NCBI RefSeq assembly: GCF_000961885.1
Contig: NZ_JZKH01000003.1
Coordinates: forward strand, 62,001 to 126,000
Direction: 5' to 3'
DNA from: Streptomyces rubellomurinus
GTDB taxonomy: Bacteria; Actinomycetota; Actinomycetes; Streptomycetales; Streptomycetaceae
Length of the DNA: 64,000 bases
The translations under genes and the position numbers were made by a program. The notes beneath the pieces were generated by a model. That model was not told the origin of the DNA. It did not search any database and saw only the letters and a list, made by a program, of their open reading frames with translations. Positions 44,121-53,673 of this stretch are shown one piece after another. Every line of letters starts with the position of its first letter. Position 1 is the first letter of the stretch.

Positions 44121-45743
44121 TCAGGCCACCCGGGGCGCGGCCTGACGCCGCCGCAGGCCCACCCGCAGCAGGGTGCGGGCCGTCCACAGCAGCACCAGCC
44201 CGACCACCGCGGCGGCCACCGACAGGCCCAGCACCCCGTTCAGCGGCAGCAGGATGCCGACCGCGCCGCCCGCCACCCAGGACAGCTGCATCAGCGTCTC
44301 CGAGCGGGCGAACGCCGAGGTGCGCACCGCCTCCGGGACGTCCCGCTGGATCAGCGCGTCCAGGGCCAGCTTGCCCAGCGAGGCCGCCATCCCGGACACC
44401 CCCGCCACCAGCACCACCGTCACCACGCCGTACCAGAGCGCGGCCGCCGCCGTCACGCAGGTGGCCAGCAGCAGCATCGCGGTGACCGTCGCCTCCGGGC
44501 CCCGGGTGCGCAGCCAGGAGCCCAGCACCGAGCCCAGCGCGTTGCCGGTGCCCGCCGCCAGCGCCACCAGGCCCAGGGCGAGGGTCGGCCGCAGTCCGCC
44601 GATCGGGTCGGTGCGCAGCAGGAACGCCAGGAACATCACCAGGAAGCCGACCAGCCACTTCATCGCCGACATGGCCCGCAGCGCCAGCACCACGGACGGG
44701 CCGACGGTGCGCAGCGAGGCCTTGACCGGCGGGGTGCGGTGGGGCAGGAGGTGGGAGCCCTCGCCGTGCACCTCGGCGTGCAGGACGGCCCGCTGCTCGC
44801 CCTTCGCCGAGTCGACCTCGTGCGGCAGGTGGAAGGCCATCAGGGTGCCGACCACGAACACCAGGAACGCGCCGCGCAGCGGCCAGCCGGGCCCGATCAG
44901 GTGCAGCAGCCCGCCCACCCCGGCGGCCACGCCGGTGGCCAGCAGCCCGGCCAGGGTGACCCGGGAGTTCGCCTTGACCAGGGACAGCCGGCTCGGCAGC
45001 AGCCGCGGCACCACCACGCTGCGCACCACCCCGTACGCCTTGGAGGCGACCAGCACGCCCAGCGCCTCCGGGTAGAGCGCGAGGCCGCCGCCGGTGATCA
45101 CCCCGGCCATCGTCCAGGCCAGGACGGCGCGGGCGAGCATCGCCATCGCCATGGCGGCCCGGCGGCCGTGCGGCAGCCGGTCCAGCAGGGGGCCGATCAC
45201 CGGGGCGAGCAGGGCGAAGGGGGCCATCGTGATCAGCAGGTAGAGGGCGACCCGGCCGCGGGCCTCGCCGGTGGGCACCGAGAAGAAGATGGTCGAGGCC
45301 AGCGCGACGGTGATCAGCATGTCGCCGAAGGAGTTCAGCGCGTGCAGTTCGATCAGCTTCGCCAGGCCGGACTCGCCGGCGCCCTCGGCGGAGGTGGCGC
45401 GGCGGATCCGGCGGCCGGTGCCGTGCACCACCTTGCCGGTGCGGGCGCCGGCGGCGGAGGCGGTGCGGATCAGGAAGTGGCGGCGGGGCTCGGGGGCGTC
45501 CTCGTCGAGCCGGTCCTCGTCCTGAGGTTCCTCCGGAGGAGGCTCGTCGGCCGGCGGCCGCTCGGCCGGTTTCGGGTGCTTGACCAGGCTCACCGGGGTG
45601 CCGGGCGCCCCGGGGCCGCCCTCCGGCCGCGGTTCGCCCGCGCCGAGGACCGGGGTCTGCCGTCGCGGCACGGCGTCCGCGTCGTCGGGGCTGCCGGCCT
45701 GCGGGGCGCGCAGTGCGTGCTGCGACGGTTTCTCGTCCGCCAC
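44121..45743 (-). CDS. MFS transporter with long N-terminal cytoplasmic extension
   Basis: About 540 residues from a GTG at 45743; a GTG at 45767 is an alternative without a ribosome-binding site. The first 110 residues are hydrophilic and Pro/Glu-rich; then 12 membrane segments (LHALNSFGDMLITVALAST; GRVALYLLITMAPFALLAPVIG; RDVPEAVRTSAFARSETLMQLSWVAGG). This is the DHA3-like branch of the superfamily. It precedes the DUF2771-mqnB-mqnD cluster on the same strand by 84 bases. Substrate unknown. Confidence 0.82.
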   Translation of the reverse strand: MADEKPSQHALRAPQAGSPDDADAVPRRQTPVLGAGEPRPEGGPGAPGTPVSLVKHPKPAERPPADEPPPEEPQDEDRLDEDAPEPRRHFLIRTASAAGARTGKVVHGTGRRIRRATSAEGAGESGLAKLIELHALNSFGDMLITVALASTIFFSVPTGEARGRVALYLLITMAPFALLAPVIGPLLDRLPHGRRAAMAMAMLARAVLAWTMAGVITGGGLALYPEALGVLVASKAYGVVRSVVVPRLLPSRLSLVKANSRVTLAGLLATGVAAGVGGLLHLIGPGWPLRGAFLVFVVGTLMAFHLPHEVDSAKGEQRAVLHAEVHGEGSHLLPHRTPPVKASLRTVGPSVVLALRAMSAMKWLVGFLVMFLAFLLRTDPIGGLRPTLALGLVALAAGTGNALGSVLGSWLRTRGPEATVTAMLLLATCVTAAAALWYGVVTVVLVAGVSGMAASLGKLALDALIQRDVPEAVRTSAFARSETLMQLSWVAGGAVGILLPLNGVLGLSVAAAVVGLVLLWTARTLLRVGLRRRQAAPRVA

Positions 45744-46028
45744 AAGCCCATCCTGCCCCAGATTCACCGCGGTGACGCGGGATTGTGCGGCCCTCGGCGC
45801 GGCCCCCGGCGGACCGCCCGCCCGCCCCGGACTGTGCCCGGGCGCCGACCGGCGGGTAGCCTGCCCAAGGTCCTACCCCGCGGCCGGGGCGCCGACCGGC
45901 CCGGACGAGCGGCGCGGCCGGTACCGCGGCGGGCCACGGTCGCGCAGAATGGACCAGGGACCACCGAGCCGCGACGGAACAGGCAAACACGCCGTGGGCG
46001 ACAGAAGAACTGGGAGAGAATCGACGCC

Positions 46029-46922
46029 GTGAGTGCTGCGATGCGAAGCCGTACCCCCGACCGGCTCTGTGCCGAGGCCGTCGAACTCGCCCGTCAGGCA
46101 GCCGAGGAGGCCGTCGGTGCGGAGGTCGTCGGGCCGCACCTCGGGGTCCAGGCGGACGCCGACCGCGTCGTCACCCACACCTTCGAGTGCCTGGACGCCG
46201 CCTACCGCGGCTGGCACTGGGCGGTCACCGTCGCCCGGGCCCCGCGCGCCAAGAACGTCACCCTGGACGAGGTCGTGCTGCTGCCCGGCGCCGACGCCGT
46301 CCTCGCCCCCGAGTGGGTGCCGTGGAGCGAGCGGCTGCGCCCCGGCGACATGGGCCCCGGCGACCTGCTGCCCACCGGCGCCGACGACGAGCGGCTGGAG
46401 CCCGGCTGGAGCGGCGAGGACGAGCCGGCGCCGAACTCCGCGGTCGCGCTGGTGGCCGACGAGGACGTGGTCGTCACCGACCCGCACGTGCAGCCCGCCC
46501 CGGCCCGCGCCCAGATCAACGCCGTCGCCGAGGAGCTCGGCATGGGCCGCAGCCGGGTGCTCTCCCGGCTCGGCCTGCACCTGGCCGCCGACCGCTGGGA
46601 GAAGGCGCACGGCCCGCAGTCCCCGATGGCGCAGGCCGCGCCCGCGGCGTGCGTCAGCTGCGGCTTCCTGATCCCGATCGGCGGCTCGCTCGGGCAGGCC
46701 TTCGGCGTGTGCGGCAACGAGTTCGGCCCGGCGGACGGGCAGATCGTCTCCTTCGCGTACGGCTGCGGCGGGCACTCCGAGGCGGCCGTGATCCCGGCCC
46801 CGCCGGCGCCGGCCGAGCTGATCCTCGACGAGCTGGTCGTCGAGCCGATGCAGCTGCACCCGGACCGCGCCTCCGGCTCGGTCGAGCCGGACGCCCCGGC
46901 CGAGGAGCTCGGCCACTCCTGA
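46029..46922 (+). CDS. DUF3027 family protein
   Basis: 297 residues, GTG start. A conserved actinobacterial protein with FECLDAAYRGWHWAVTVARAP, VTLDEVVLLPGADAVLAPEWVPW and a C-terminal CVSCGFLIPI...GVCGNE zinc-knuckle-like pair, plus a late C (YGCGGHSE). Function unknown. It precedes the large sacsin-like gene, from which a 17-bp hairpin separates it, and is divergent from the MFS gene. Confidence 0.88.
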   Translation: MSAAMRSRTPDRLCAEAVELARQAAEEAVGAEVVGPHLGVQADADRVVTHTFECLDAAYRGWHWAVTVARAPRAKNVTLDEVVLLPGADAVLAPEWVPWSERLRPGDMGPGDLLPTGADDERLEPGWSGEDEPAPNSAVALVADEDVVVTDPHVQPAPARAQINAVAEELGMGRSRVLSRLGLHLAADRWEKAHGPQSPMAQAAPAACVSCGFLIPIGGSLGQAFGVCGNEFGPADGQIVSFAYGCGGHSEAAVIPAPPAPAELILDELVVEPMQLHPDRASGSVEPDAPAEELGHS

Positions 46923-46931
46923 CGCTCCGTC

Positions 46932-46970
46932 CCGAGGCCCGTCCCGCCGATCCGGCGGGGCGGGCCTCGG
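46932..46970 (+). terminator. 17-bp hairpin after the DUF3027 gene
   Basis: CCGAGGCCCGTCCCGCC (46932-46948) pairs with GGCGGGGCGGGCCTCGG (46954-46970) with one G-T wobble and a five-base loop. It suggests the sacsin-like gene has its own promoter. Confidence 0.82.
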
Positions 46971-47032
46971 CGTTCCCCGCGGCGGTGCTCCGGCGGGGCC
47001 GTGGTCCGGAGCAGTCAGTGGGGCAGGGAAGA

Positions 47033-50000
47033 ATGCCCCTACGACGTACAGGGCGGCGGAAGGCGGCAGGTCCCGTGGAACCTCGGATCATCGGCAGCGG
47101 CACGGACGAGCACCTCGCGGACCCCTTCGGGTGCGCCGGGCTGCGTCGGCGGGTGCTGGACGCCTGGGCCGCCTCGCCGGCCCGGTTCCGGGAGGACGCC
47201 AACGCCGAGGAGGAACTGGCGCTCGGCGGCTACCGCGACCGCCTGGTCGTCGAACTGGCGCAGAACGCGGCCGACGCCGCGCTGCGCGCCGGACACGGCC
47301 CCGGGCGGCTGCGGCTCACCCTCGCGGACGGCGTGCTGGCCGCCGCCAACACCGGCGCCCCGCTGGACGCGGCCGCCGTCGAGTCGCTGTCCACCCTGCG
47401 CGCCTCCTCCAAGCGCGGCGAGGCGCCCAGCGTGGGCCGCTTCGGCGTCGGCTTCGCCGCCGTCCTCGCCGTCACCGACGAGCCGGCCGTGCTCGGCGCC
47501 GCCGGCGGGGTGCGCTGGTCGCTGGCCGAGGCCCGCTCGCTCGCCGAGGCGCAGCCCGCGCTGGCCGACGAGCTGCGCCGCCGGGACGGCCACGTGCCGC
47601 TGCTGCGGCTGCCGTTCGGGGCCGAGGGCGAGGCCCCCACGGGCTACGACACCGTGGTGGTGCTGCCGCTGCGGGACGCCGCCGCCGAGGACCTCACCCG
47701 CCGGCTGCTGGCCGGGATCGACGACGCGCTGCTGCTCACCCTGCCCGGCCTGGCCGAGGTCGTGGTGGAGACCCCGGAGGGCGTCCGGACGCTCACCCGC
47801 TCCGCCGCCGAGCCCCGCCCGGACGGCGTCACCGAGGTCACCGTCACCGACGACGCGGCCGGGCTGCCGCGCCGCACCGTCTGGCAGACCGCCGGCGCCT
47901 CCGGCACCCTGGACGCCGCGCTGCTCGCCGACCGACCCACCGAGGAGCGCAGCCGCCCGTACTGGACCGTCACCTGGGCGGTGCCGGTGGCCGAGGACGG
48001 TACCCCGCAGCGGCCCGGGATCGCGCCGGTGCTGCACGCGCCCACCCCCAGCGACGAGCCGATCGGCCTGCCCGCGCTGCTGATCGCCTCCTACCCGCTG
48101 GACTCCACCCGCCGGCACGTCGCCCCCGGCCCGCTCGCCGACTTCCTCACCGAGCGCGCCGCGGACGGCTACGCCGACCTGCTGCGGGCCCGCGGCGCCG
48201 ACCTCGGCTCGCTCGGCCTCGTCCCCGGCCCGCTCGGGCAGGGCGCGCTGGACAACGCGCTGCGCGCGGCCGTCCTCTCCCGGCTGCCCGACACGCCGTT
48301 CCTGCCGCACCCCGCGCCGGTCGAGGAGGAAACGCCCGCGCTGCGGCCCCGGGACGCGACGCTGCTGGAGGGCGCGGACGGATCGGTGGTCGAGGCGCTG
48401 GCGCCGATCTTCCCCGGGCTGCTGCCGGCCGGGCTGGAGCGCCGCACCGAGCTGCGGGTGCTGAACGTGCGACGGGTGCCGCTGGCCGAGGTGGTCGACC
48501 AGCTCGGCGGCCTGGACCGCGACCCCGGCTGGTGGCGCAACCTGTACGCGGCGCTCGGCGGGGCCGACCCGGAGGCGCTGGGCGCGCTGCCGGTGCCGCT
48601 CGCGGACGGGCGGACGGTCACCGGGCCGCGCCGCGTCCTGCTGCCCTCCGAGGACGCCGACTGGGCGGCCTTCCCCGGCTACCCCGAGTCGCTGGCCGGC
48701 GCGCTCGCCGCGCTCGACCTGCGCCTCGCCCACCCCGAGGCCGCGCACCCGCTGCTGGCCAAGCTCGGCGCCGGCACCGCGACCCCGGCCGGGGTGCTGG
48801 ACACCCCCGAGGTGCGCGCCGCCGTCGCCCGCTCCTACGAGCTGGCCGAGGACGACCTGGACGCCGCGCTCGAACTCGCCGACGCCGTCCTGGCGCTGGT
48901 CAAGGCCGCCGCCCCCGAGCCGGGCGAACACCCCTGGCTGGCCCGGCTGGCGCTGCTCGACGACGAGGGCGAGCCCGCCCGCGCGGGCGAACTCCTGCTG
49001 CCCGGCAGCCCGTTCGCCGCGATCGCGCGCGAGGAGGACGCCGGCTGGGTGGACGAGGAGCTGCTGGAGCGCTGGGGCCCCGAGGTGCTGGCCGCGGTGG
49101 GCGTGCCGACCGACTTCGTCCTGGTCCGCGCCGAGGACGTGGTGCTCGACCCGGACGACCTGGAGCGGCTCGACCCCACCGCCCCCGCCGACCGCGCGGC
49201 CGGCGGCCACCCCACCGGGCTGCTCGACGAGGCCCCGGACGGCCTCGCCGAATGGGCCGAGGACGCGCTGGAGGCGCTGAACGCGGACCAGGCGGTCGGC
49301 GTGCCGCCGGTCGCCGCCGAACTGCTGGCCGTCCGCGACCTCGACCTGGTGGACGACGACGCCTGGCCCGAGGCGCTGGCCGCGCTCGCCCGCCCGCCGT
49401 ACCGGGACGCCGTGGTCAGCCCCGTCCGCACCCTGCTGCCGGACGGCACCTACGCCGACCTGCCGCCGTACACCGCCTGGTGGCTGCGCGACCACCCGGT
49501 GCTGGACGGCCGCGAGCCCGCCGGGCTGCGCGCCGCCGGCGCCGACCCGCTGCTGCGCGGGCTGTACGACGAGGCGCGCACCACCCTGGACGAGCAGTTC
49601 CTGCACGCCCTCGGGGTGCGCACCACACTGGCCGCGCTGCTCGCCGAGCCGCACGGGCCGGACGAGGTGCTGGACCGGATGACCGACCCGGAGGCCGAGG
49701 TCGGGCACCGCCAACTGCACGGCATCCACAGCGCGTTGGCCCGGGTCGACGTCGAGCGGATCGAACCGCTGGACGTGGTGCGGGCGTTGCCGCCGCTGGA
49801 CCCGGCCACCGGGCGCCGCCCGGCCCACACCGTGGTGGTGGACGCCACCGAGGCGGTCGTCGCCGACGCCCCCGACCTGGTCCAGCTCCTGCACCCGTAC
49901 CCGCTGCTGCCCGTCGCCCCGGCGCTGGCCGCGGACCTCGCCGAGCGGCTGCACGTGTCGCTGGCCAGCGAGGTGGCCGGCGGCCGGGTGCTCTCCGAGG

Positions 50001-50371
50001 GCGTGCTGCACCGGGTCCCCGCCGTGGTGCGGGAGCTGCTGCCCGGCTGCCCGGTCGCGTACGAGGAGCACGAGGAGCTGCTGGTCGTCGGGCCGGACGG
50101 CGCCGAGGCGGCCGTCGACTGGCGGTGGGACCAGACGGCCGGGGCGCCGGAGCCGCCGTACGACCCGGAGCTGGCCGAAGCCGCCGACGAGGACGACGAG
50201 TTCGAGGTCCCGCCGGTGCCCGGGCTGCTGCACGCCGCCACCCCGGAGGGCCTGGCGGCCGGGCTCGCCTGGTCGGTCGGGCAGTGGCACCGGCGGTTCG
50301 AGGTGCTGGCCGCGCTCAGCGAGCCGGACCGCGCGTACGAGCTGTCCGCGGCCCGGGACTTCGAGGGCTAG
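47033..50371 (+). CDS. Sacsin/Hsp90-like GHKL ATPase, 1,112 residues
   Basis: A sacsin N-terminal-type ATP-binding domain is at about 30-330: N-box ELAQNAADA (Glu74, Asn78, Asp81), G1-type DGVLAAANTGAP (Asp99) and G2-type SVGRFGVGFAA (133-143). The remaining 780 residues are acidic and Leu/Ala-rich with repeated helical units and no known domain; the end is a conserved RFEVLAALSEPDRAYELSAARDFEG. The N-terminal ATPase resembles that of Hsp90 and sacsin, suggesting a chaperone-like switch. ATG at 47033 has a close ribosome-binding site; a GTG at 47075 is an equal alternative. Confidence 0.85.
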   Translation: MPLRRTGRRKAAGPVEPRIIGSGTDEHLADPFGCAGLRRRVLDAWAASPARFREDANAEEELALGGYRDRLVVELAQNAADAALRAGHGPGRLRLTLADGVLAAANTGAPLDAAAVESLSTLRASSKRGEAPSVGRFGVGFAAVLAVTDEPAVLGAAGGVRWSLAEARSLAEAQPALADELRRRDGHVPLLRLPFGAEGEAPTGYDTVVVLPLRDAAAEDLTRRLLAGIDDALLLTLPGLAEVVVETPEGVRTLTRSAAEPRPDGVTEVTVTDDAAGLPRRTVWQTAGASGTLDAALLADRPTEERSRPYWTVTWAVPVAEDGTPQRPGIAPVLHAPTPSDEPIGLPALLIASYPLDSTRRHVAPGPLADFLTERAADGYADLLRARGADLGSLGLVPGPLGQGALDNALRAAVLSRLPDTPFLPHPAPVEEETPALRPRDATLLEGADGSVVEALAPIFPGLLPAGLERRTELRVLNVRRVPLAEVVDQLGGLDRDPGWWRNLYAALGGADPEALGALPVPLADGRTVTGPRRVLLPSEDADWAAFPGYPESLAGALAALDLRLAHPEAAHPLLAKLGAGTATPAGVLDTPEVRAAVARSYELAEDDLDAALELADAVLALVKAAAPEPGEHPWLARLALLDDEGEPARAGELLLPGSPFAAIAREEDAGWVDEELLERWGPEVLAAVGVPTDFVLVRAEDVVLDPDDLERLDPTAPADRAAGGHPTGLLDEAPDGLAEWAEDALEALNADQAVGVPPVAAELLAVRDLDLVDDDAWPEALAALARPPYRDAVVSPVRTLLPDGTYADLPPYTAWWLRDHPVLDGREPAGLRAAGADPLLRGLYDEARTTLDEQFLHALGVRTTLAALLAEPHGPDEVLDRMTDPEAEVGHRQLHGIHSALARVDVERIEPLDVVRALPPLDPATGRRPAHTVVVDATEAVVADAPDLVQLLHPYPLLPVAPALAADLAERLHVSLASEVAGGRVLSEGVLHRVPAVVRELLPGCPVAYEEHEELLVVGPDGAEAAVDWRWDQTAGAPEPPYDPELAEAADEDDEFEVPPVPGLLHAATPEGLAAGLAWSVGQWHRRFEVLAALSEPDRAYELSAARDFEG

Positions 50372-50378
50372 TCCCTCC

Positions 50379-50576
50379 CTAGGCGCGCGGCTTGAGCCGC
50401 AGGTAGACGGTGGTGGTGACGGTCAGCCAGACGGCGCCGAGCGTCACCGCCACCGCCGCCTTCAGCGGCCGGACCGGCACGCCGATGCCCGCCATCACCA
50501 GGGCCACCAGCCCGGCCGCCAGCACCCCGCCGACGAAGGCGATGAACGCCTCCAACTCCCCGCCTCTACGCGTCAT
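50379..50576 (-). CDS. Small two-TM membrane protein
   Basis: 65 residues, ATG. Two hydrophobic segments (about 10-30 and 37-58) and a short basic C-terminus. It lies 28 bases downstream of the P-type ATPase gene on the same strand and could be cotranscribed as an accessory peptide; this is inference. Confidence 0.72.
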   Translation of the reverse strand: MTRRGGELEAFIAFVGGVLAAGLVALVMAGIGVPVRPLKAAVAVTLGAVWLTVTTTVYLRLKPRA

Positions 50577-50604
50577 GCGGCCATGCTAGGTGCGGGGGGT
50601 GGCG

Positions 50605-53088
50605 TCATTCCAGGCCGCGACGCTTCATGACGGCCCAGGCGATCTCCAGCGCCGCGCCGCAGACCAGCGCGATGGCGACCCCGATCCACGGGTCGCGGTA
50701 GCCCACCAGGCGCAGCTGGAAGAAGTCCGAGAACGCCGGGACCAGCAGCACCAGCGCGAAGGCGCCGCCCATCGCGCCGATCAGCAGCAGCCGCCACCAG
50801 GAGTACGGGCGGGCGACGATGGCGAGCACCCAGATGGCGATCAGGAACAGCGTCAGGGTGGCCACGCTGGTGTCGGCCTTGAGATCGGTCGCGTGGTCGG
50901 CGCGGGCCAGCGCGTAGGCGACGAAGGTGCCGGTGCCGGCGATCGCGCCGCCCGGGACGGCCAGGCGCAGCACCCGCTTCACGAAGCCGGTGCGGGCCCG
51001 CTCGTTGTTGGGGGCGAGGGCCAGGAAGAAGGCCGGCACGCCGATGGTGAGCGTGGACAGCACGGTGGAGTGCCGGGGCAGGAACGGGTACGGCGAGTGG
51101 GTGAAGATCACCAGCAGTGCCAGCAGCACCGAGTAGACCGTCTTGACCAGGAACAGCGAGGCGACCCGTTCGATGTTGCCGATCACCCGGCGGCCCTCGG
51201 CGACCACCGCGGGCAGGGTCGCGAAGGAGTCGTTCAGCAGCACGATCTGGGCGACGGCCTTGGTGGCGTCCGAGCCGGTGCCCATCGCCACGCCGATGTC
51301 GGCGTCCTTGAGCGCGAGCACGTCGTTGACGCCGTCGCCGGTCATCGCCACGGTGTGGCCGCGCGACTGCAGCGCGCCGACCAGCAGCCGCTTCTGCTGC
51401 GGGGTGACCCGGCCGAACACGCTGGTGCGGTCGGCGGTGTCGGCCAGCGCCTGCGGGTCCTCGGGCAGGGAGCGGGCGTCCAGCGGGTGCTCGGCGCCGG
51501 GCAGGCCCAGGTGGGCGGCCACCGCGCCGACCGAGACCGCCGCGTCGCCGGAGATCACCTTCGCCCGGACCCGCTGCCCCTCGAAGTAGCGCAGGGTGTC
51601 GGCGGCGTCCGCGCGCAGCCGCTGCTGCAGCACCACCAGGGCGAGCGGGACGAGGTCGGCCGCCGGGTCGGGGGCGTCCAGCGGGACGGGCGTGCGGCCG
51701 AGCAGCAGCACCCGCAGGCCCTGCGCGCCCAGCTCGTCCACCTCGGCGAGCGCCGGGTGCCCGGCGGGCAGCAGCACGTCCGGGGCGCCGAGCAGCCAGC
51801 TGGCCTCGCCGCCCTGCGGCTCCAGCAGCTGCACGCCGCTCCACTTGCGGGCGGAGGAGAACGGCATCGCCTCGATCACCCGCCAGCCGTCGCCCCCGGG
51901 CGTGGCGCCCCCGGAGGTGCCGCCCCCGGAGGTGTCGCCGCCGCGCCCGTACTTGTCGATCACGGCCTGCATGGACGGGTTGGGGCGGGCGTCGGCGCCG
52001 GCCATCACGCCGAGCGCGTGCTTGATGGTGTCCTTGTCGACCGGCGCGGGCTCGCCGTTGGCGATCACCCGCAGGTCGATCACGTCCATGCCGCCCTCGG
52101 TGAGGGTGCCGGTCTTGTCCAGGCAGACGGTGTCCACCCGGGCCAGGCCCTCGATCGCCGGCAGCTCCTGCACCAGGCACTGCTTGCGGCCCAGCCGGAT
52201 CACGCCGATCGCGAAGGCGACCGAGGTCAGCAGCACCAGGCCCTCGGGGACCATCGGGACGATGCCGGCCACCATCCGACGCACCGCCTCGCGCCAGTCG
52301 CGGCCCTCGACGGCCAGCTGGCTGATGATCAGGCCGAGGGCGGTGGGGATCAGCAGGTAGGTGATGAACCGCAGGATGCTGTCGATGCCGCTGCGCAGCT
52401 CCGACTTCACCAGGGTGAACTTGCTGGCCTCCTCGGCCAGCTGCGCCGCGTAGGCCTCGCGGCCGACCTTGGTGGCGGTGAACGCGCCCGCGCCGGCCAC
52501 CACGAAGCTGCCGGACATCACCTGGTCGCCCGGGTGCTTGAGGACGGGGTCGGGCTCGCCGGTGAGCAGCGACTCGTCGATCTCCAGGCCGTCCGCCTCG
52601 CTGACCAGGCCGTCCACGATCACCTTGTCGCCGATGCCGAGCAGCACGGTGTCGTCGAGCACGATCTCGGAGACGGCGACCTGCTGGACGGTGCCGTCCC
52701 GGCGCACCTGCGGGCGGGCCTCGCCGATCAGGGCCAGGCTGTCGAGGGTCTTCTTGGCGCGCAGTTCCTGGATGATGCCGATCGCCGTGTTGGCGACGAT
52801 GACCAGGCCGAAGAGGCCGTCCTGGATCGGTCCGACGATCAGGATGATCCCGAACATGATGCCGATGATCGCGTTGAAGCGGGTGAAGACATTCGCCCGG
52901 ACGATCTCCCGGGTGGAGCGGCTGGACCGCACCGGTACGTCGTTGACCTGCCCGTTCGCGACCCGCTCGGCGACCTCGGAGGCGGTCAGGCCACCGCGGC
53001 GGCCGGGCAGCAGGCCGAGCGGGTGGGCGCCGTCCGGCCGGATGCCGTCCGCGGGCTGCTCGTCCGAAGGGTGCGCAGGCTGCGTCAT
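50605..53088 (-). CDS. CtpE-like P-type cation ATPase
   Basis: 827 residues, ATG. Actuator TGEP at 176-179, the membrane motif PEGLVLLTS at 281-289 that marks the CtpE group, phosphorylation DKTGT at 324-328 and the hinge GDGVNDVLALKDADIG. About ten membrane segments. Mycobacterial CtpE is reported as a calcium-uptake ATPase; calcium is a reasonable guess here, not shown. The N domain carries a Gly/Thr/Ser-rich insertion (GGDTSGGGTSGGATPGGD, about residue 385). Confidence 0.88.
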   Translation of the reverse strand: MTQPAHPSDEQPADGIRPDGAHPLGLLPGRRGGLTASEVAERVANGQVNDVPVRSSRSTREIVRANVFTRFNAIIGIMFGIILIVGPIQDGLFGLVIVANTAIGIIQELRAKKTLDSLALIGEARPQVRRDGTVQQVAVSEIVLDDTVLLGIGDKVIVDGLVSEADGLEIDESLLTGEPDPVLKHPGDQVMSGSFVVAGAGAFTATKVGREAYAAQLAEEASKFTLVKSELRSGIDSILRFITYLLIPTALGLIISQLAVEGRDWREAVRRMVAGIVPMVPEGLVLLTSVAFAIGVIRLGRKQCLVQELPAIEGLARVDTVCLDKTGTLTEGGMDVIDLRVIANGEPAPVDKDTIKHALGVMAGADARPNPSMQAVIDKYGRGGDTSGGGTSGGATPGGDGWRVIEAMPFSSARKWSGVQLLEPQGGEASWLLGAPDVLLPAGHPALAEVDELGAQGLRVLLLGRTPVPLDAPDPAADLVPLALVVLQQRLRADAADTLRYFEGQRVRAKVISGDAAVSVGAVAAHLGLPGAEHPLDARSLPEDPQALADTADRTSVFGRVTPQQKRLLVGALQSRGHTVAMTGDGVNDVLALKDADIGVAMGTGSDATKAVAQIVLLNDSFATLPAVVAEGRRVIGNIERVASLFLVKTVYSVLLALLVIFTHSPYPFLPRHSTVLSTLTIGVPAFFLALAPNNERARTGFVKRVLRLAVPGGAIAGTGTFVAYALARADHATDLKADTSVATLTLFLIAIWVLAIVARPYSWWRLLLIGAMGGAFALVLLVPAFSDFFQLRLVGYRDPWIGVAIALVCGAALEIAWAVMKRRGLE

Positions 53089-53140
53089 GGCACCGACTCT
53101 ACGGGCGCCTCATGTTCGGTGCGTGCTACGAAAAGACTAT

Positions 53141-53443
53141 TCAGTCCGACTGGGTGGCCGCGGCCTGGCCGTCGCCGTCCGCCTCCTGGCGGGAGGCCTC
53201 GGCGGCGCGGTCCCGGGCGATGGCGGCCCGGCGGGCGCGGCAGTACCAGAGGCCGATCAGGCCGAGCAGGCCGCCGGAGAGGCAGATCCACGGCCAGGTG
53301 CCGTGGCCGTGGTCGGAGAGCGTGCCCTGGAAGGGGACCAGCGCCAGGAAGGCGACGAACCACAGCACCGTGCCGCCGCCGACGATGGCGACGTCGTTGG
53401 CCTCCAGCGGAGGGGGCGAGGGGTGCAGCGGGGTCTTGGGCAT
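53141..53443 (-). CDS. DUF2530 membrane protein
   Basis: 100 residues, ATG. Two membrane segments (about 17-37 and 49-67, GGTVLWFVAFLALVPF and WICLSGGLLGLIGLWYC) and a charged C-terminal tail. Matches DUF2530 of actinomycetes; function unknown. Divergent from the purine permease gene across a 230-bp gap. Confidence 0.85.
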   Translation of the reverse strand: MPKTPLHPSPPPLEANDVAIVGGGTVLWFVAFLALVPFQGTLSDHGHGTWPWICLSGGLLGLIGLWYCRARRAAIARDRAAEASRQEADGDGQAAATQSD

Positions 53444-53673
53444 GGGGCCTAGCGTACGGTGCGGCGGAGGTTCCCCGGCGGCTGCCGGGGGTGGCGGCGG
53501 TCCGTACGGGCGGCGGCCGGCCTCGGCCGGGGCCGTTATGCCGCCCCACCTGGGGCTCTACGCGCGAAGATAGCGCGTGTGCGATCGGGAAACCATACTT
53601 AAACGTCCAAGCCCCGGCCACCGTCGCCCCGGGCGGACCCCCTCTCCTCAGCTCCCCCACAGAGGACGCAAGC

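Noticed and set aside
43464..46028. Long plus-strand frame preceding the DUF3027 gene
   Set aside because: It is antisense to DUF2771 and the MFS gene, which have clear protein features; only the part from 46029 has family resemblance.
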